From CAZWUW01 sp964636895 (GTDB lineage Bacteria > Bacillota > Thermincolia > Thermincolales > CAZWUW01): a stretch of 29,395 nucleotides of DNA. Shown here piece by piece: positions 7,782-15,794 of this stretch (positions are counted from its first letter, which is position 1; each line of letters opens with the position of its first letter). Location: positions 1 to 29,395 of the forward strand of contig CAZWUW010000034.1 in assembly GCA_964636895.1 (NCBI GenBank), read 5' to 3'. A program made the translations under genes and the position numbers. Below the pieces are notes generated by a model. It ran no database searches, was not told the origin of the DNA, and saw only the letters and a list, made by a program, of their open reading frames with translations.

Positions 7782-8537
7782 ATGTTTAAAAAGTTTTTGT
7801 CCCGGATTGGCATCGGCGCGGCCAAAATAGACTTGGTGCTGGATAAAGACGTAGTGGTCATGGGCGAAGTGGTTAACGGTAAAATACATATCAGCGGCGG
7901 TGAGGTGGAACAGGCTATCGGAGAGATTTCCGTGGATTTAAAAGTAAAGTCTGTCTATAAAAAAGGAGATAATAGCTTTAATTTTAATGATGTGGTGGTT
8001 CGTGCCAAAGTTGTAGACGGATTTGTTATCGCACCTAATGATGAGAAGGAGTTTCCCTTCACTTTTAAGATTCCGGAATACATACCGGTATCCTCGGTGA
8101 ATACCAAATATTATTTTTTAACCAATCTGGATATCAAAGAGGCTCTGGACGCAAAAGACTATGATTATATTACGGTTTTACCATCCGGTTTAATGAAGAA
8201 CTTTCTTGATGGTTTTAAAGAACTGGGTTTTGTGCCTAAAGCTGAATCATATACAGGGCAATATCAGATTATTGATTTTCGTCCGACTTCCTGGCTTGCC
8301 GGTAAACTGGATGAGTTAGTCTTTAATTTTCAGCCGGCCCATACCCAGCAGGAAATTTCCGGCCATTTTGAAGTTGATAAAAAGGGCGGTGGCTTGACCG
8401 GCTGGTTGGCGGATGAGCTTGATTTAGACGAGAAAAAAGGTTATTATCGCTTTACTGCCGCTGAACTGGCAACTGTTGACAAAGCCAGGGAGACTATTCG
8501 GGCTTTTATTGAAAAGCACTATAAAGCTCTGGCCTAA
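7782..8537 (+). CDS. spo0M: Sporulation-control protein Spo0M family (arrestin-like fold)
   Basis: 251 residues with a very strong site AAAAAAGGAGGGG at 7765-7777. The start FKKFLSRIGIGAAKIDLVLD and the following GEVVNGKIHISGGEVEQ and DEKEFPFTFKIPEYIPVS are typical of Spo0M, a cytoplasmic protein with an arrestin-like beta-sandwich. In Bacillus it modulates early sporulation and also affects cell division; the mechanism is unclear. Residues 100-150 hold a VNTKYYFLTNLDIKEALDAKDYD motif that is conserved in the family, and the remainder is a C-terminal domain that includes GWLADELDLDE. It has its own promoter and a strong downstream terminator, so it is monocistronic. Confidence 0.9.
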   Translation: MFKKFLSRIGIGAAKIDLVLDKDVVVMGEVVNGKIHISGGEVEQAIGEISVDLKVKSVYKKGDNSFNFNDVVVRAKVVDGFVIAPNDEKEFPFTFKIPEYIPVSSVNTKYYFLTNLDIKEALDAKDYDYITVLPSGLMKNFLDGFKELGFVPKAESYTGQYQIIDFRPTSWLAGKLDELVFNFQPAHTQQEISGHFEVDKKGGGLTGWLADELDLDEKKGYYRFTAAELATVDKARETIRAFIEKHYKALA

Positions 8538-8602
8538 TTGGCTGCAGATAAGTATTGCCGTAAACGTACTTTAACCGTATAGGGGTTCTGATCAGGATTA
8601 AT

Positions 8603-8645
8603 AAAGCATGAAACCGGCGGGGTTATCCCGCCGGTTTCATGCTTT
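8603..8645. terminator. Bidirectional terminator between spo0M and the GT39-like gene
   Basis: A perfect 19-bp inverted repeat, left arm 8603-8621 and right arm 8627-8645, with loop GTTAT. T-runs occur on the 3' side of both strands. It serves two convergent genes. The rest of the gap 8538-8678 shows nothing else. Confidence 0.9.
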
Positions 8646-8678
8646 TGGTGCGCCCGGGTTACGGGCGCTTGGCCACAG

Positions 8679-10580
8679 TTATTTCCAGTAACCGTTCTTT
8701 TTAGCCGGTGTACCGCTGCTCTCAAACCTGATGTAGTCAACCGTTATACCCGGTGGAAGCTTGTCACGGTCACCGGCTGTGACCTGCTCCGGCATACCGT
8801 AGTATGCATAACCCAAGCGCATGACGTTAATCCCGTTTTGCAGGGCTGCCCTGGGGATTTTTATCGTATATTCAGTCCAGTTAGCCCCTGGCTTTAATGT
8901 TGTCAATTCCTGTTCATTCAGCAAGAAGGAGACTTTAAGCTGTGGGGGGTGGGGGTAAGTAAAGGGCCGGAGCTTGATGTGCATCAGGTAATCCGTTCGA
9001 CTGCGCACAGGTATGTAAAGTACTGATTCAGGACCGATTGAGCGGCTATAATCCAAGCCTGGCTGCTTTTGCTCGGTTTCGCCGGCGGACCAGCCGGCCC
9101 CCAGATAGTGCCGGTGTTGGCCTAAATCAATATGATTGCCGAAAAAATGCGGGTCATCGATATAGGCCCCCACTAAAGTATCATACCGGGCGGGGGAGAG
9201 ACCGTAGCGCAAGCTGAATAACCAGTTGGCCGGAAAAGAAAAGGGATAACCGGTTTTAGTGTACAGTGGTGCTAACTGAGGGGGCATAATCCGGGCGAAA
9301 TCCACCACCCCGCCCCGGTGGACGGTTCCGTTGCGGACAAGCTTTAGCAGGTAAAAGTTAAACATGACTGTAAATGATAAAAACACAATTAAAACCGGTA
9401 AAGCCTTTTTATAACGATCTGCCAGGGTATCCAGCAGCGCCCCCAGGCCCAGGGCAAATAACAACAGAAAACCGTCAAACCGCCGCATGCCAAAACCCCA
9501 GCCCGCCCACCAGTCTGCAATGACACTGTTGGTGTAACTCATGGCCAGAAATGTCAATGCTATCATCCCGGCTAACTGCCGGTTCTTTTTGGCTAACAGC
9601 AGCCAACCTATTACCGCCGGGTAAACCAGCGGTGTCCAGGAGAACAGGCCGTGCCGGGAAGAAAACCACAGCTCGCTGATAAAAGGGGCGTCCCATTTCA
9701 TGAAGCTGCTGCCTTGCGGGATTGTCAGCAACCCGCCGTAAATTATTTTCCAGGCTGCCATCTGTGGCAGAAAAGCCAATACCGCCGCCAGCAAAAAAAT
9801 CACATTGCCGGCCAGTAATGACCGCATCCGGCGCCAATCGCGGCGGTTGACCGAGGCAAAGTAGCCAATTAACGATTCTATGGCCGGAAAAAGCATAAAA
9901 ATACCGTTCTGCCAGCGCACCAGCATCATCAAACCGGCGGTTATGCCCAGCACCAGCCAGCCGGCAGCCCGGCGGCGCGGTCTTGTTTTGTGCCAGCAGC
10001 AGATAAAAAGGGTGACGGTAAAAAAAGATACGGCATGCGACATCGAAGGCTCAAAAATTGTGTAGTATACAATAAATGAGCCAAGCCAGATGATTATAGT
10101 GCTAAATAGGGCGACTAACGGACGAAATAGGGTTTTACCCATTTGGTAAGTAAGCATAAAGCCCAGGAAGGCATAAAAGCTGCTGCCGATGAATACAGCA
10201 AGTTCATATGGCCGGGAAAAACCGTCGGCCTGAATGCTGCCGCCAAAGAGGTTGATGACTGTTACCAGTCCATGGGCGGTCAGATAAAAAGGCGCCCATA
10301 GAATAGCCGGTCCCACAGAGAAAACGTTACTTAGGTAACCGGTGGGAGTTTCCCGCGGCTGATAAGTTTTCCAGAACCAAACGTCGCTGATTTGGGCATA
10401 ATCATTGTGAAAGTCAAGGTCCCCGTCAAATACCGCCGACCTCAGGTAAACGAAGTAATTGTATCCGTCACTGCTGACAGCAGGGTGCGCGGCGGCAATG
10501 GCGGCAATACTCAGCAAAAAGACAACCAATAGCACCAGGTAATATTTATCTTTAATTAAAGACCGGCGTTGATACAACAC
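8679..10580 (-). CDS. Polytopic membrane glycosyltransferase, GT39/PMT-like, with C-terminal extracytoplasmic domain
   Basis: 633 residues, start GTG at 10580 with AGGAGAGG (complement of 10584-10591) just upstream. About ten or more hydrophobic segments fill residues 12-430. After the first lies SSDGYNYFVYLRSAVFDGDLDFHNDY, the acidic first external loop expected of lipid-phosphosugar-dependent GT-C enzymes. The last 190 or so residues are not hydrophobic and include GAGWSAGETEQ and a beta-rich region, as in other GT39-like proteins with a sugar-binding-like tail. The likely role is transfer of a sugar from a polyprenyl-phosphate donor to an envelope target, which cannot be named. It is alone between spo0M and a penicillin-binding protein. 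Confidence is high for a membrane protein, moderate for the enzyme class. Confidence 0.68.
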   Translation of the reverse strand: MLYQRRSLIKDKYYLVLLVVFLLSIAAIAAAHPAVSSDGYNYFVYLRSAVFDGDLDFHNDYAQISDVWFWKTYQPRETPTGYLSNVFSVGPAILWAPFYLTAHGLVTVINLFGGSIQADGFSRPYELAVFIGSSFYAFLGFMLTYQMGKTLFRPLVALFSTIIIWLGSFIVYYTIFEPSMSHAVSFFTVTLFICCWHKTRPRRRAAGWLVLGITAGLMMLVRWQNGIFMLFPAIESLIGYFASVNRRDWRRMRSLLAGNVIFLLAAVLAFLPQMAAWKIIYGGLLTIPQGSSFMKWDAPFISELWFSSRHGLFSWTPLVYPAVIGWLLLAKKNRQLAGMIALTFLAMSYTNSVIADWWAGWGFGMRRFDGFLLLFALGLGALLDTLADRYKKALPVLIVFLSFTVMFNFYLLKLVRNGTVHRGGVVDFARIMPPQLAPLYTKTGYPFSFPANWLFSLRYGLSPARYDTLVGAYIDDPHFFGNHIDLGQHRHYLGAGWSAGETEQKQPGLDYSRSIGPESVLYIPVRSRTDYLMHIKLRPFTYPHPPQLKVSFLLNEQELTTLKPGANWTEYTIKIPRAALQNGINVMRLGYAYYGMPEQVTAGDRDKLPPGITVDYIRFESSGTPAKKNGYWK

Positions 10581-10614
10581 GATCCTCTCCTGAGATTCGA
10601 CATTTTCTCTTCAA

Positions 10615-10643
10615 AGTATACCATTATTCTCCTGGTACGACAA
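10615..10643 (-). promoter_or_regulatory. Promoter of the GT39-like gene
   Basis: Reading the minus strand: TTGTCG (complement of 10638-10643), 17-nt spacer, TATACT (complement of 10615-10620). It lies about 35 nt before the start codon. Confidence 0.6.
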
Positions 10644-10752
10644 ATGCATTAGCCGGGTGTCCGGGTTTAGTCGTATAAATGGCCGGGATTTTGACTATGC
10701 TAATAATGGTTGGATTAACCAAATGTGGTATATAAGACCGGAGGAACGACGG

Positions 10753-12465
10753 ATGGATGATAGGAGAAGAAAACGGACAATATGGGTCTTTTGTCTGCTG
10801 CTGCTGGGTTTTGTTAGTCTTGGCGGGCATTTGGCCTATATCATGGTCTACCGGCACGATTTCTATGCCGTCAGGGCTTTGGGCCAGCAAAGCCAGATGA
10901 TTTCTCTTGAGCTGCCTGTGCGCGGTGACATATTGGACAAGAACTTGAAGCCGCTGACCAATTTGCAGGAAGAGGCTCGGCTGGTGGTGTTTCCGGCGGC
11001 CATGACAGATAAATCGGCAGTAGTCAGGCATTTAGCGCAAATGCCGGGTGTGCACGAACAGCTAATGGCCGGCAGTTTGGGTCAAAAACCCCGGGTGCTG
11101 CCCATGGGCCTTACGGTGGAGCAAGCCCGACAAATAAAAGCGGCCAGGCTGCCCGGGGTATTGGTGGGCAGTTTCCGTTTACGCAACGGTGTGCCTGATT
11201 TGGCAGCCCATGTGCTCGGTTATGTGGGTAAAATCACTGCTGGTCAGGAAGTTAAGATACTGCAGGCATTATCTGCTGATAAAAAGTATTCCACAGGTGA
11301 CTGGGTAGGTAAAATGGGTCTGGAATTATATTATGACCGTGAATTAAAAGGCACAGTGCCTACCCGGGGAGCCAGGGCTTATGTGGACGGAAAAGGCCGG
11401 TTTATCCCGGGCTTGGGTTACCAAATCGAAAGTGGGCTGGTTGACCAACAAAGACAGAGCCTCGTCCTGACCCTGGATAAAAATATCCAGCGGGAAGTGG
11501 AAGCGGTAATGGATGAAATGGGCATCACTGCCGGAGCAGTAACGGTGATGGAGCCGTATTCCGGGGATATCCTGGCCCAGGCCAGCCGGCCCGAGTTTTC
11601 CCTGTCAGCGGTTACGGTACCGGCAAAAGTTTATAATGCATTTTTGGACCGCAATACCAGGCTTTTTCAGCCCGGATCGGTTTTTAAGGTAGTGGTGGCG
11701 GCGGCAGTATTAGAAGAAGGTCTTGCCCGGCCTGAAACGCAGTTTCTCTGCCTGGGCAAACAGGAAGATTTTGTGCGCTGTTATGAACCGGCAGGCCACG
11801 GATTGATAAACTTCAATCAGGCTATGGCGATTTCCTGCAATCCTACTTTTGCCCGGCTGGGCCTGAAACTGGGGGCGGCAAAACTGATTGATTACGCCGG
11901 GCGTTTCGGCATGGATAAGCAGGAAATCATTGGCTATCCTTATCTGCCGGACCGGCGGCAGAATCTGCAAGCAATCGCCAAACGGTATAATATGGTTAAC
12001 AGCAGTATCGGCCAGGGGCCGGTGCTGGCCAGTCCGGTGCAGGTGACGGCAATGATGGCGGCAGTAGCTGATAACGGAATTTATAAGACACCCCGGCTGG
12101 TACAGGAAATCCGTGATTATACCGGCCAGGTGGTGCGCAGTTTTCCTGCCGGGGCCGGCAGAAAGGCCGTTTCCGAAGAAACGGCCGGGAAAATACGCTC
12201 AATGTTGGAAACAGTTACCCTTTATGGAACCGGTAGGGAAGCCTATGTCCAAAACGGGGGCAGCGCCGGCAAGACCGGCTCTGCTCAGGCAGGGGCCGCC
12301 GGGCTCAATATTGATGCCTGGTTTTCCGGTTATGCGCCGGTCAAAAACCCTCGGTATGTGGTGACGGTGATGATTGAGCAGGGTGAGAGCGGGGGTAAAA
12401 CCGCGGCTCCGGTATTTAAAAAGGTTATTGAACGGATACTGGCTTTTCCGCCAGGGTCAGACTGA
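10753..12465 (+). CDS. Class B penicillin-binding protein (FtsI/SpoVD-like transpeptidase)
   Basis: 570 residues from ATG 10753, chosen because GGAGG at 10740-10744 lies 8 nt upstream; the longer frame from 10657 has no site. Residues 9-30 form the membrane anchor after a basic stretch (DDRRRKR). The dimerisation domain begins at PVRGDILDKNLKPL. The transpeptidase has Ser309-Val-Phe-Lys312 (active-site SxxK), Ser361-Cys-Asn363 (SxN) and Lys507-Thr-Gly509 (KTG), so it should be active and bind beta-lactams. It crosslinks peptidoglycan outside the membrane. There is no PASTA domain, unlike Bacillus SpoVD. It is not in a division/mur cluster, and in this setting a sporulation or elongation role cannot be decided. 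Confidence 0.88.
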   Translation: MDDRRRKRTIWVFCLLLLGFVSLGGHLAYIMVYRHDFYAVRALGQQSQMISLELPVRGDILDKNLKPLTNLQEEARLVVFPAAMTDKSAVVRHLAQMPGVHEQLMAGSLGQKPRVLPMGLTVEQARQIKAARLPGVLVGSFRLRNGVPDLAAHVLGYVGKITAGQEVKILQALSADKKYSTGDWVGKMGLELYYDRELKGTVPTRGARAYVDGKGRFIPGLGYQIESGLVDQQRQSLVLTLDKNIQREVEAVMDEMGITAGAVTVMEPYSGDILAQASRPEFSLSAVTVPAKVYNAFLDRNTRLFQPGSVFKVVVAAAVLEEGLARPETQFLCLGKQEDFVRCYEPAGHGLINFNQAMAISCNPTFARLGLKLGAAKLIDYAGRFGMDKQEIIGYPYLPDRRQNLQAIAKRYNMVNSSIGQGPVLASPVQVTAMMAAVADNGIYKTPRLVQEIRDYTGQVVRSFPAGAGRKAVSEETAGKIRSMLETVTLYGTGREAYVQNGGSAGKTGSAQAGAAGLNIDAWFSGYAPVKNPRYVVTVMIEQGESGGKTAAPVFKKVIERILAFPPGSD

Positions 12466-13576
12466 TAAATTCCGTCTTGCCTTTGCGCAGTATTTCCAAG
12501 GTCAGCTTTGTGCCCACTTTGCTTTGCTTGACTACGTCGGTAATATCATCCGGCGTTTTAATTTTTTTATCGTTGGCCTTAAGAATGATGTCACCTTTTT
12601 TTAGGCCGACCTTATCTGCCGGTCCGCCGGGCATTACATTGGCCACCAGCGCGCCGGCTGTACCGGGAGCACTGAGATAATCGGCCAATTCTTTGTCCAG
12701 CGGCTGGAGATACACGCCCATATAAGGTCGGACAACCTTGCCTTTGCTGATCAATTCCGCAAGGACATTTTTGACCGTATTAATCGGAATGGCAAAGCCG
12801 ATGCCCTGAGCCTGTGCACTTACCGCCGTATTAATACCGATAGCCTCACCGTTTACGGTCATCAGCGGCCCGCCGCTGTTACCGGGGTTGATGGCGGCGT
12901 CGGTCTGCAAAAGGTTTTTAAATTGTCGGTTGCCGATGGTCAGCGGACCCCGGCTTTTAGCACTGATAACGCCAACCGTTACAGTATGGTCAAGGTTGTA
13001 CGGGTTGCCAATGGCAATGACCCAGTCCCCCGGCTTAACTTTATCGGAATCCCCCATTTTGATGGCGGGCAGGTCTTTTTTTACTTTAACCCGCAACACA
13101 GCCAGATCCAGTTCCGGGTCGGCGCCAACCACTTCCGCTGGCACTGGGTCGGCAAAGCCCTGGATTTTTACATTGATTTTAGAGGCGCCATGAATAACAT
13201 GTTCATTAGTCAGAATCAGGCCTGTTTTATCAGTGACAAACCCGGTTCCAAGACCTTTGGAGATTTGCGACCGGGGGTTAAAATGATAGTTGTCACCAAA
13301 GAACTCCCGGAAAAAAGGGTCATTGAAGTAGGGGTTATTTTCAATACCGCTATTTGAAATTACTTCAGTCTCAATGTTCACCACCGCCGGATTGACCTGT
13401 TCCACTGTACCGGCAATGCCGTCGGGTCCGATCGTGATGGCTGTCGACGGTTGGCTGGCCCGGGCGGTATCGTCCGGGAAAATGTATTTATATGCCGTCA
13501 GGCCTCCGAATATAAACATCGCCCCCGTCAAAAAACTTACGATTAGGATCGCCGGCAGGTAAAAACGTTTAAACAT
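12425..13576 (-). CDS. htrA: HtrA/DegP-type serine protease with one PDZ domain
   Basis: Start taken at the ATG ending at 13576: AAAGGAG on the minus strand directly abuts the first ATG (13585) but is 9 nt from this one. 383 residues. Residues 4-27 form a signal anchor. The trypsin-like domain carries His126 (TNEHVIHGA), Asp157 (ELDLAVLRV) and Ser234 (NPGNSGGP). One PDZ domain follows (RPYMGVYLQPL to LEILRKGK, with GGPADKVGLKKGDIIL). This is the membrane-anchored HtrA type of Bacillota, which degrades or refolds damaged envelope proteins. Its 3' end overlaps that of the penicillin-binding protein gene by 41 bp in antiparallel orientation. Confidence 0.92.
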   Translation of the reverse strand: MFKRFYLPAILIVSFLTGAMFIFGGLTAYKYIFPDDTARASQPSTAITIGPDGIAGTVEQVNPAVVNIETEVISNSGIENNPYFNDPFFREFFGDNYHFNPRSQISKGLGTGFVTDKTGLILTNEHVIHGASKINVKIQGFADPVPAEVVGADPELDLAVLRVKVKKDLPAIKMGDSDKVKPGDWVIAIGNPYNLDHTVTVGVISAKSRGPLTIGNRQFKNLLQTDAAINPGNSGGPLMTVNGEAIGINTAVSAQAQGIGFAIPINTVKNVLAELISKGKVVRPYMGVYLQPLDKELADYLSAPGTAGALVANVMPGGPADKVGLKKGDIILKANDKKIKTPDDITDVVKQSKVGTKLTLEILRKGKTEFISLTLAEKPVSVQ

Positions 13577-13604
13577 GCACTTCATCTCCTTTGTTTTTAA
13601 AAAA

Positions 13605-13613
13605 ATTATACCA
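13605..13613 (-). promoter_or_regulatory. Extended -10 promoter of htrA
   Basis: Minus strand TGGTATAAT (complement of 13605-13613), a TGn-extended -10. No good -35 is seen, which is compatible with the extended motif. Confidence 0.5.
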
Positions 13614-13674
13614 TTAAAAATTATAAAAGTTATGGCAAAAATGTTAAGAAATTATGAAGACTGAATACGGGAGC

Positions 13675-13721
13675 AAAAAAAACATCACGGCCCCGGAACC
13701 AGAGGCGGTGATGTCTTTTTT
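13675..13721. terminator. Bidirectional terminator-like hairpin between divergent htrA and rhomboid genes
   Basis: ACATCACGGCC pairs with GGCGGTGATGT (one G-G mismatch) around an 11-nt loop. There is a run of As on the left and Ts on the right, so it would terminate transcription on either strand. It sits between two divergent genes and upstream of both promoters, where no terminator is needed for either gene. Confidence 0.6.
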
Positions 13722-13771
13722 GTTACTCTCATTCTTGTACACTCAGTTACATTTATTTTGGGCAACTGTAT

Positions 13772-13777
13772 TATAAT
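13772..13777 (+). promoter_or_regulatory. Probable -10 element of the rhomboid gene
   Basis: TATAAT at 13772-13777, 43 nt before the start codon. No convincing -35 hexamer. Confidence 0.35.
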
Positions 13778-13820
13778 AATGGGGTAAAGCAGCGCATAAA
13801 AACAATCAGGAGGTTACGCG

Positions 13821-14486
13821 ATGATCCCGATTAGAGACAGTATCAAATCAAAGCACTTTCCGAAGGTCAATATGGCCTTAATAATAATCAATGTGCTAGT
13901 TTTTTTGTATGAGTTGGGGCTTGATCAATATGGGCTGCAGCAGTTTGTCATGAAGTATGGTGCGGTGCCGGCCATAATCCTGTCCGGCGGCGGGCAGATG
14001 GATGCATACCTGTCGTTATTTAGCGCTATGTTCCTCCATGGCGGTTGGCTGCACCTGGGCGGGAACATGCTATTTTTGTGGGTTTTTGGTGACAATGTGG
14101 AAGATCGCTTTGGTTCGGTGCGTTACCTGCTATTTTATCTGGCCACCGGTCTGGCCGGCTTTCTGGTGCAGATGGCTATCAACCCTGTTTCCACCGCACC
14201 GATGATCGGGGCCAGCGGGGCTATTGCCGGGGTGCTGGGAGCATATTTATTTATGTTCCCTAAATCCAAGATCATTGCCCTGATTCCGATTATTTTCTTT
14301 TTTACTTTTCTCGAAGTGCCGGCTGTTATTTTCCTGGTTTTGTGGTTCGGGCTGCAGTTATTAAACGGTGTCGCCGGCATTGGCACTCAGGGCGACCTGG
14401 TGGCATGGTGGGCGCATATCGGCGGTTTTTTGACCGGTTTGGTGGGCGCGGTTATGATGCGCGGCGGTATGGTTAAAGCTAAATAA
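13821..14486 (+). CDS. Rhomboid family intramembrane serine protease
   Basis: 221 residues, start ATG 13821 with AGGAGGT at 13808-13814. It has six predicted membrane segments. Family signatures are visible: HGGWLHLGGNMLFLWVFGDNVEDRFG (loop 1 to TM2 with the conserved His and Asn), GASGAIAGVLGAY (GxSG with the catalytic Ser) and WWAHIGGFLTGLV (catalytic His). It should cleave membrane proteins near or within the bilayer; the substrate is not known. This is the short bacterial form without added domains. It is probably monocistronic and its stop codon overlaps the 3' end of the convergent cytochrome gene by 8 bp. Confidence 0.92.
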   Translation: MIPIRDSIKSKHFPKVNMALIIINVLVFLYELGLDQYGLQQFVMKYGAVPAIILSGGGQMDAYLSLFSAMFLHGGWLHLGGNMLFLWVFGDNVEDRFGSVRYLLFYLATGLAGFLVQMAINPVSTAPMIGASGAIAGVLGAYLFMFPKSKIIALIPIIFFFTFLEVPAVIFLVLWFGLQLLNGVAGIGTQGDLVAWWAHIGGFLTGLVGAVMMRGGMVKAK

Positions 14487-15606
14487 GTGGCCCGTATATG
14501 ATTTCGATGCGCGCGCCCTGCGGCAATACCGGGTCGTTGCTATGATAAATACCGCCGTAGTACCAGATTAAGACACCGGCTTGGCCTTTGGTGAATTTAA
14601 CCCGGAAATCCTTTGCGTTGTCTGCCGGTTCGGGTGAAAACGGCGTCCAGCCTCCGGCAACCAGTTGGCTCCGGTAATAATTCCAGACTTGGTCAGCGGT
14701 GACATCACTGCGGCGGCTGGAAATCAGGCGGTACCCGCCAGGCAGGAATTCTGCCGGCACCCAGGTATCACCTGTCCAGGTTGCCAATGGTATGGGCGGT
14801 GTCCATTGAAATCCGTTAAATAGCGGAATTTCTGCCGGTATGGTAGGAGTCAGGTTGGCATTATGAGCCTGTTTGTGGCACGCGCCGCAGCCGGTGTCCC
14901 TGTTTTTGATGGCTACTCTTATGGTATTGTCCTTACTGCTATGGCAGGTAAAGCAATCAAGCGGCAAACCGGCAGGGCCCTTGCGCTGATAATGTTCCCT
15001 GGTCAGAGCGGCATCGTGGCATTGCAGACAACCGGATCCGATAGTGCTCTGGTGACTGTAGATGGTGCCGAAAACACTCAGGTTGTGCTGTGGGATAGCC
15101 GGCCACCAGTTCCGGCCGTAGCTTTGCTGCTGCAGGTGACACATCTCACATTTATAAGTATTATCTTTGCCAACAAAATTATTTATTCTGGTTGCATCAT
15201 GGATGTAATCTGCCGCCCACAGCGGGTTGGGGTCAGGTGTTAAGACAGGATTGGAAATTCCATGAAATGAAGGGTGACAGCCCATACATTCATTGGTATA
15301 ACTATGACAGGCCAGACAATTGCCAACAGGAGCAGTGGATAACAGCTTGCGCCGGTCACTTACAATAAACCCGCCGTGTCCGCCGGCCAGTACCGCTGCT
15401 GGTTCAAATTTCCCCAGGTCGTGGCAGCCGCTGCAGTTGTTCATTGGGTGTGTTGCGGGGCTATGGCATTTGTTACAGTTGCCGGCGGCGGGAGGTATCG
15501 GCATCTCTATCGCCGATGCAGCACCAGTAGCCGCCGAAAAAGGCGAGAACACCAGTAAGGCCAGAAATATCAGGAAACCCGTCCCAATCAACTTGATACT
15601 TCTCAT
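14479..15606 (-). CDS. Secreted octaheme c-type cytochrome with a haem-free C-terminal domain
   Basis: 375 residues, start ATG at 15606 with GAGGGAGGGG upstream on the minus strand. A signal peptide or anchor covers about residues 1-32. Eight CxxCH motifs are visible: at residues 44, 58, 97, 107, 153, 193, 218 and 240 (CNKCH, CSGCH, CLACH, CMGCH, CEMCH, CLQCH, CFTCH, CGACH). Additional His residues could be distal ligands. Residues 250-375 lack Cys and include YRLISSRRSDVTADQVWNYYRSQLVAGGWTPF, a domain I do not recognise. It probably carries electrons outside the membrane. No oxidase, reductase or haem-lyase genes lie beside it, so its partner is unknown. The protein does not match the spacing of the well-known octaheme nitrite or tetrathionate reductases that I can recall. 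Confidence 0.85.
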   Translation of the reverse strand: MRSIKLIGTGFLIFLALLVFSPFSAATGAASAIEMPIPPAAGNCNKCHSPATHPMNNCSGCHDLGKFEPAAVLAGGHGGFIVSDRRKLLSTAPVGNCLACHSYTNECMGCHPSFHGISNPVLTPDPNPLWAADYIHDATRINNFVGKDNTYKCEMCHLQQQSYGRNWWPAIPQHNLSVFGTIYSHQSTIGSGCLQCHDAALTREHYQRKGPAGLPLDCFTCHSSKDNTIRVAIKNRDTGCGACHKQAHNANLTPTIPAEIPLFNGFQWTPPIPLATWTGDTWVPAEFLPGGYRLISSRRSDVTADQVWNYYRSQLVAGGWTPFSPEPADNAKDFRVKFTKGQAGVLIWYYGGIYHSNDPVLPQGARIEIIYGPLI

Positions 15607-15724
15607 GATACCCCTCCCTCGATTTTTCTATCTTATTTTTAGATTATTTCACCGGAAGTTAGGATATGCTTTATAATTTCGTCAGATTGCTAATTATGTC
15701 AAAAATTATACTTCTTGGCCAGGC

Positions 15725-15752
15725 ACCTTATGTCGAAAAAAAACATATAATT
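15725..15752 (+). promoter_or_regulatory. Possible sigma-E/sigma-K-type promoter of sigK
   Basis: CATATAATT at 15744-15752 resembles the CATA-N3-T -10 used by mother-cell sigma factors. An AC dinucleotide at 15725-15726 sits 17 nt upstream, where sigma-K promoters have AC. No sigma-A -35 is present for the embedded TATAAT. This fits known control of sigK by sigma-E and sigma-K, but remains inference. Confidence 0.4.
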
Positions 15753-15794
15753 TAAAGTGACGCAAAAAAAATATCGGCGGGGGTGGGTTACAAT

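Noticed and set aside
10691..10719. TTGACT at 10691-10696 as -35 of a promoter for the penicillin-binding protein
   Set aside because: No acceptable -10 hexamer at 16-18 nt; the TATA-like sequence at 10729-10736 would place the start inside the ribosome binding site.
10657..10752. 32-codon N-terminal extension of the penicillin-binding protein
   Set aside because: No ribosome binding site at the upstream ATG, whereas GGAGG precedes ATG 10753 and the basic-plus-hydrophobic anchor follows at once.
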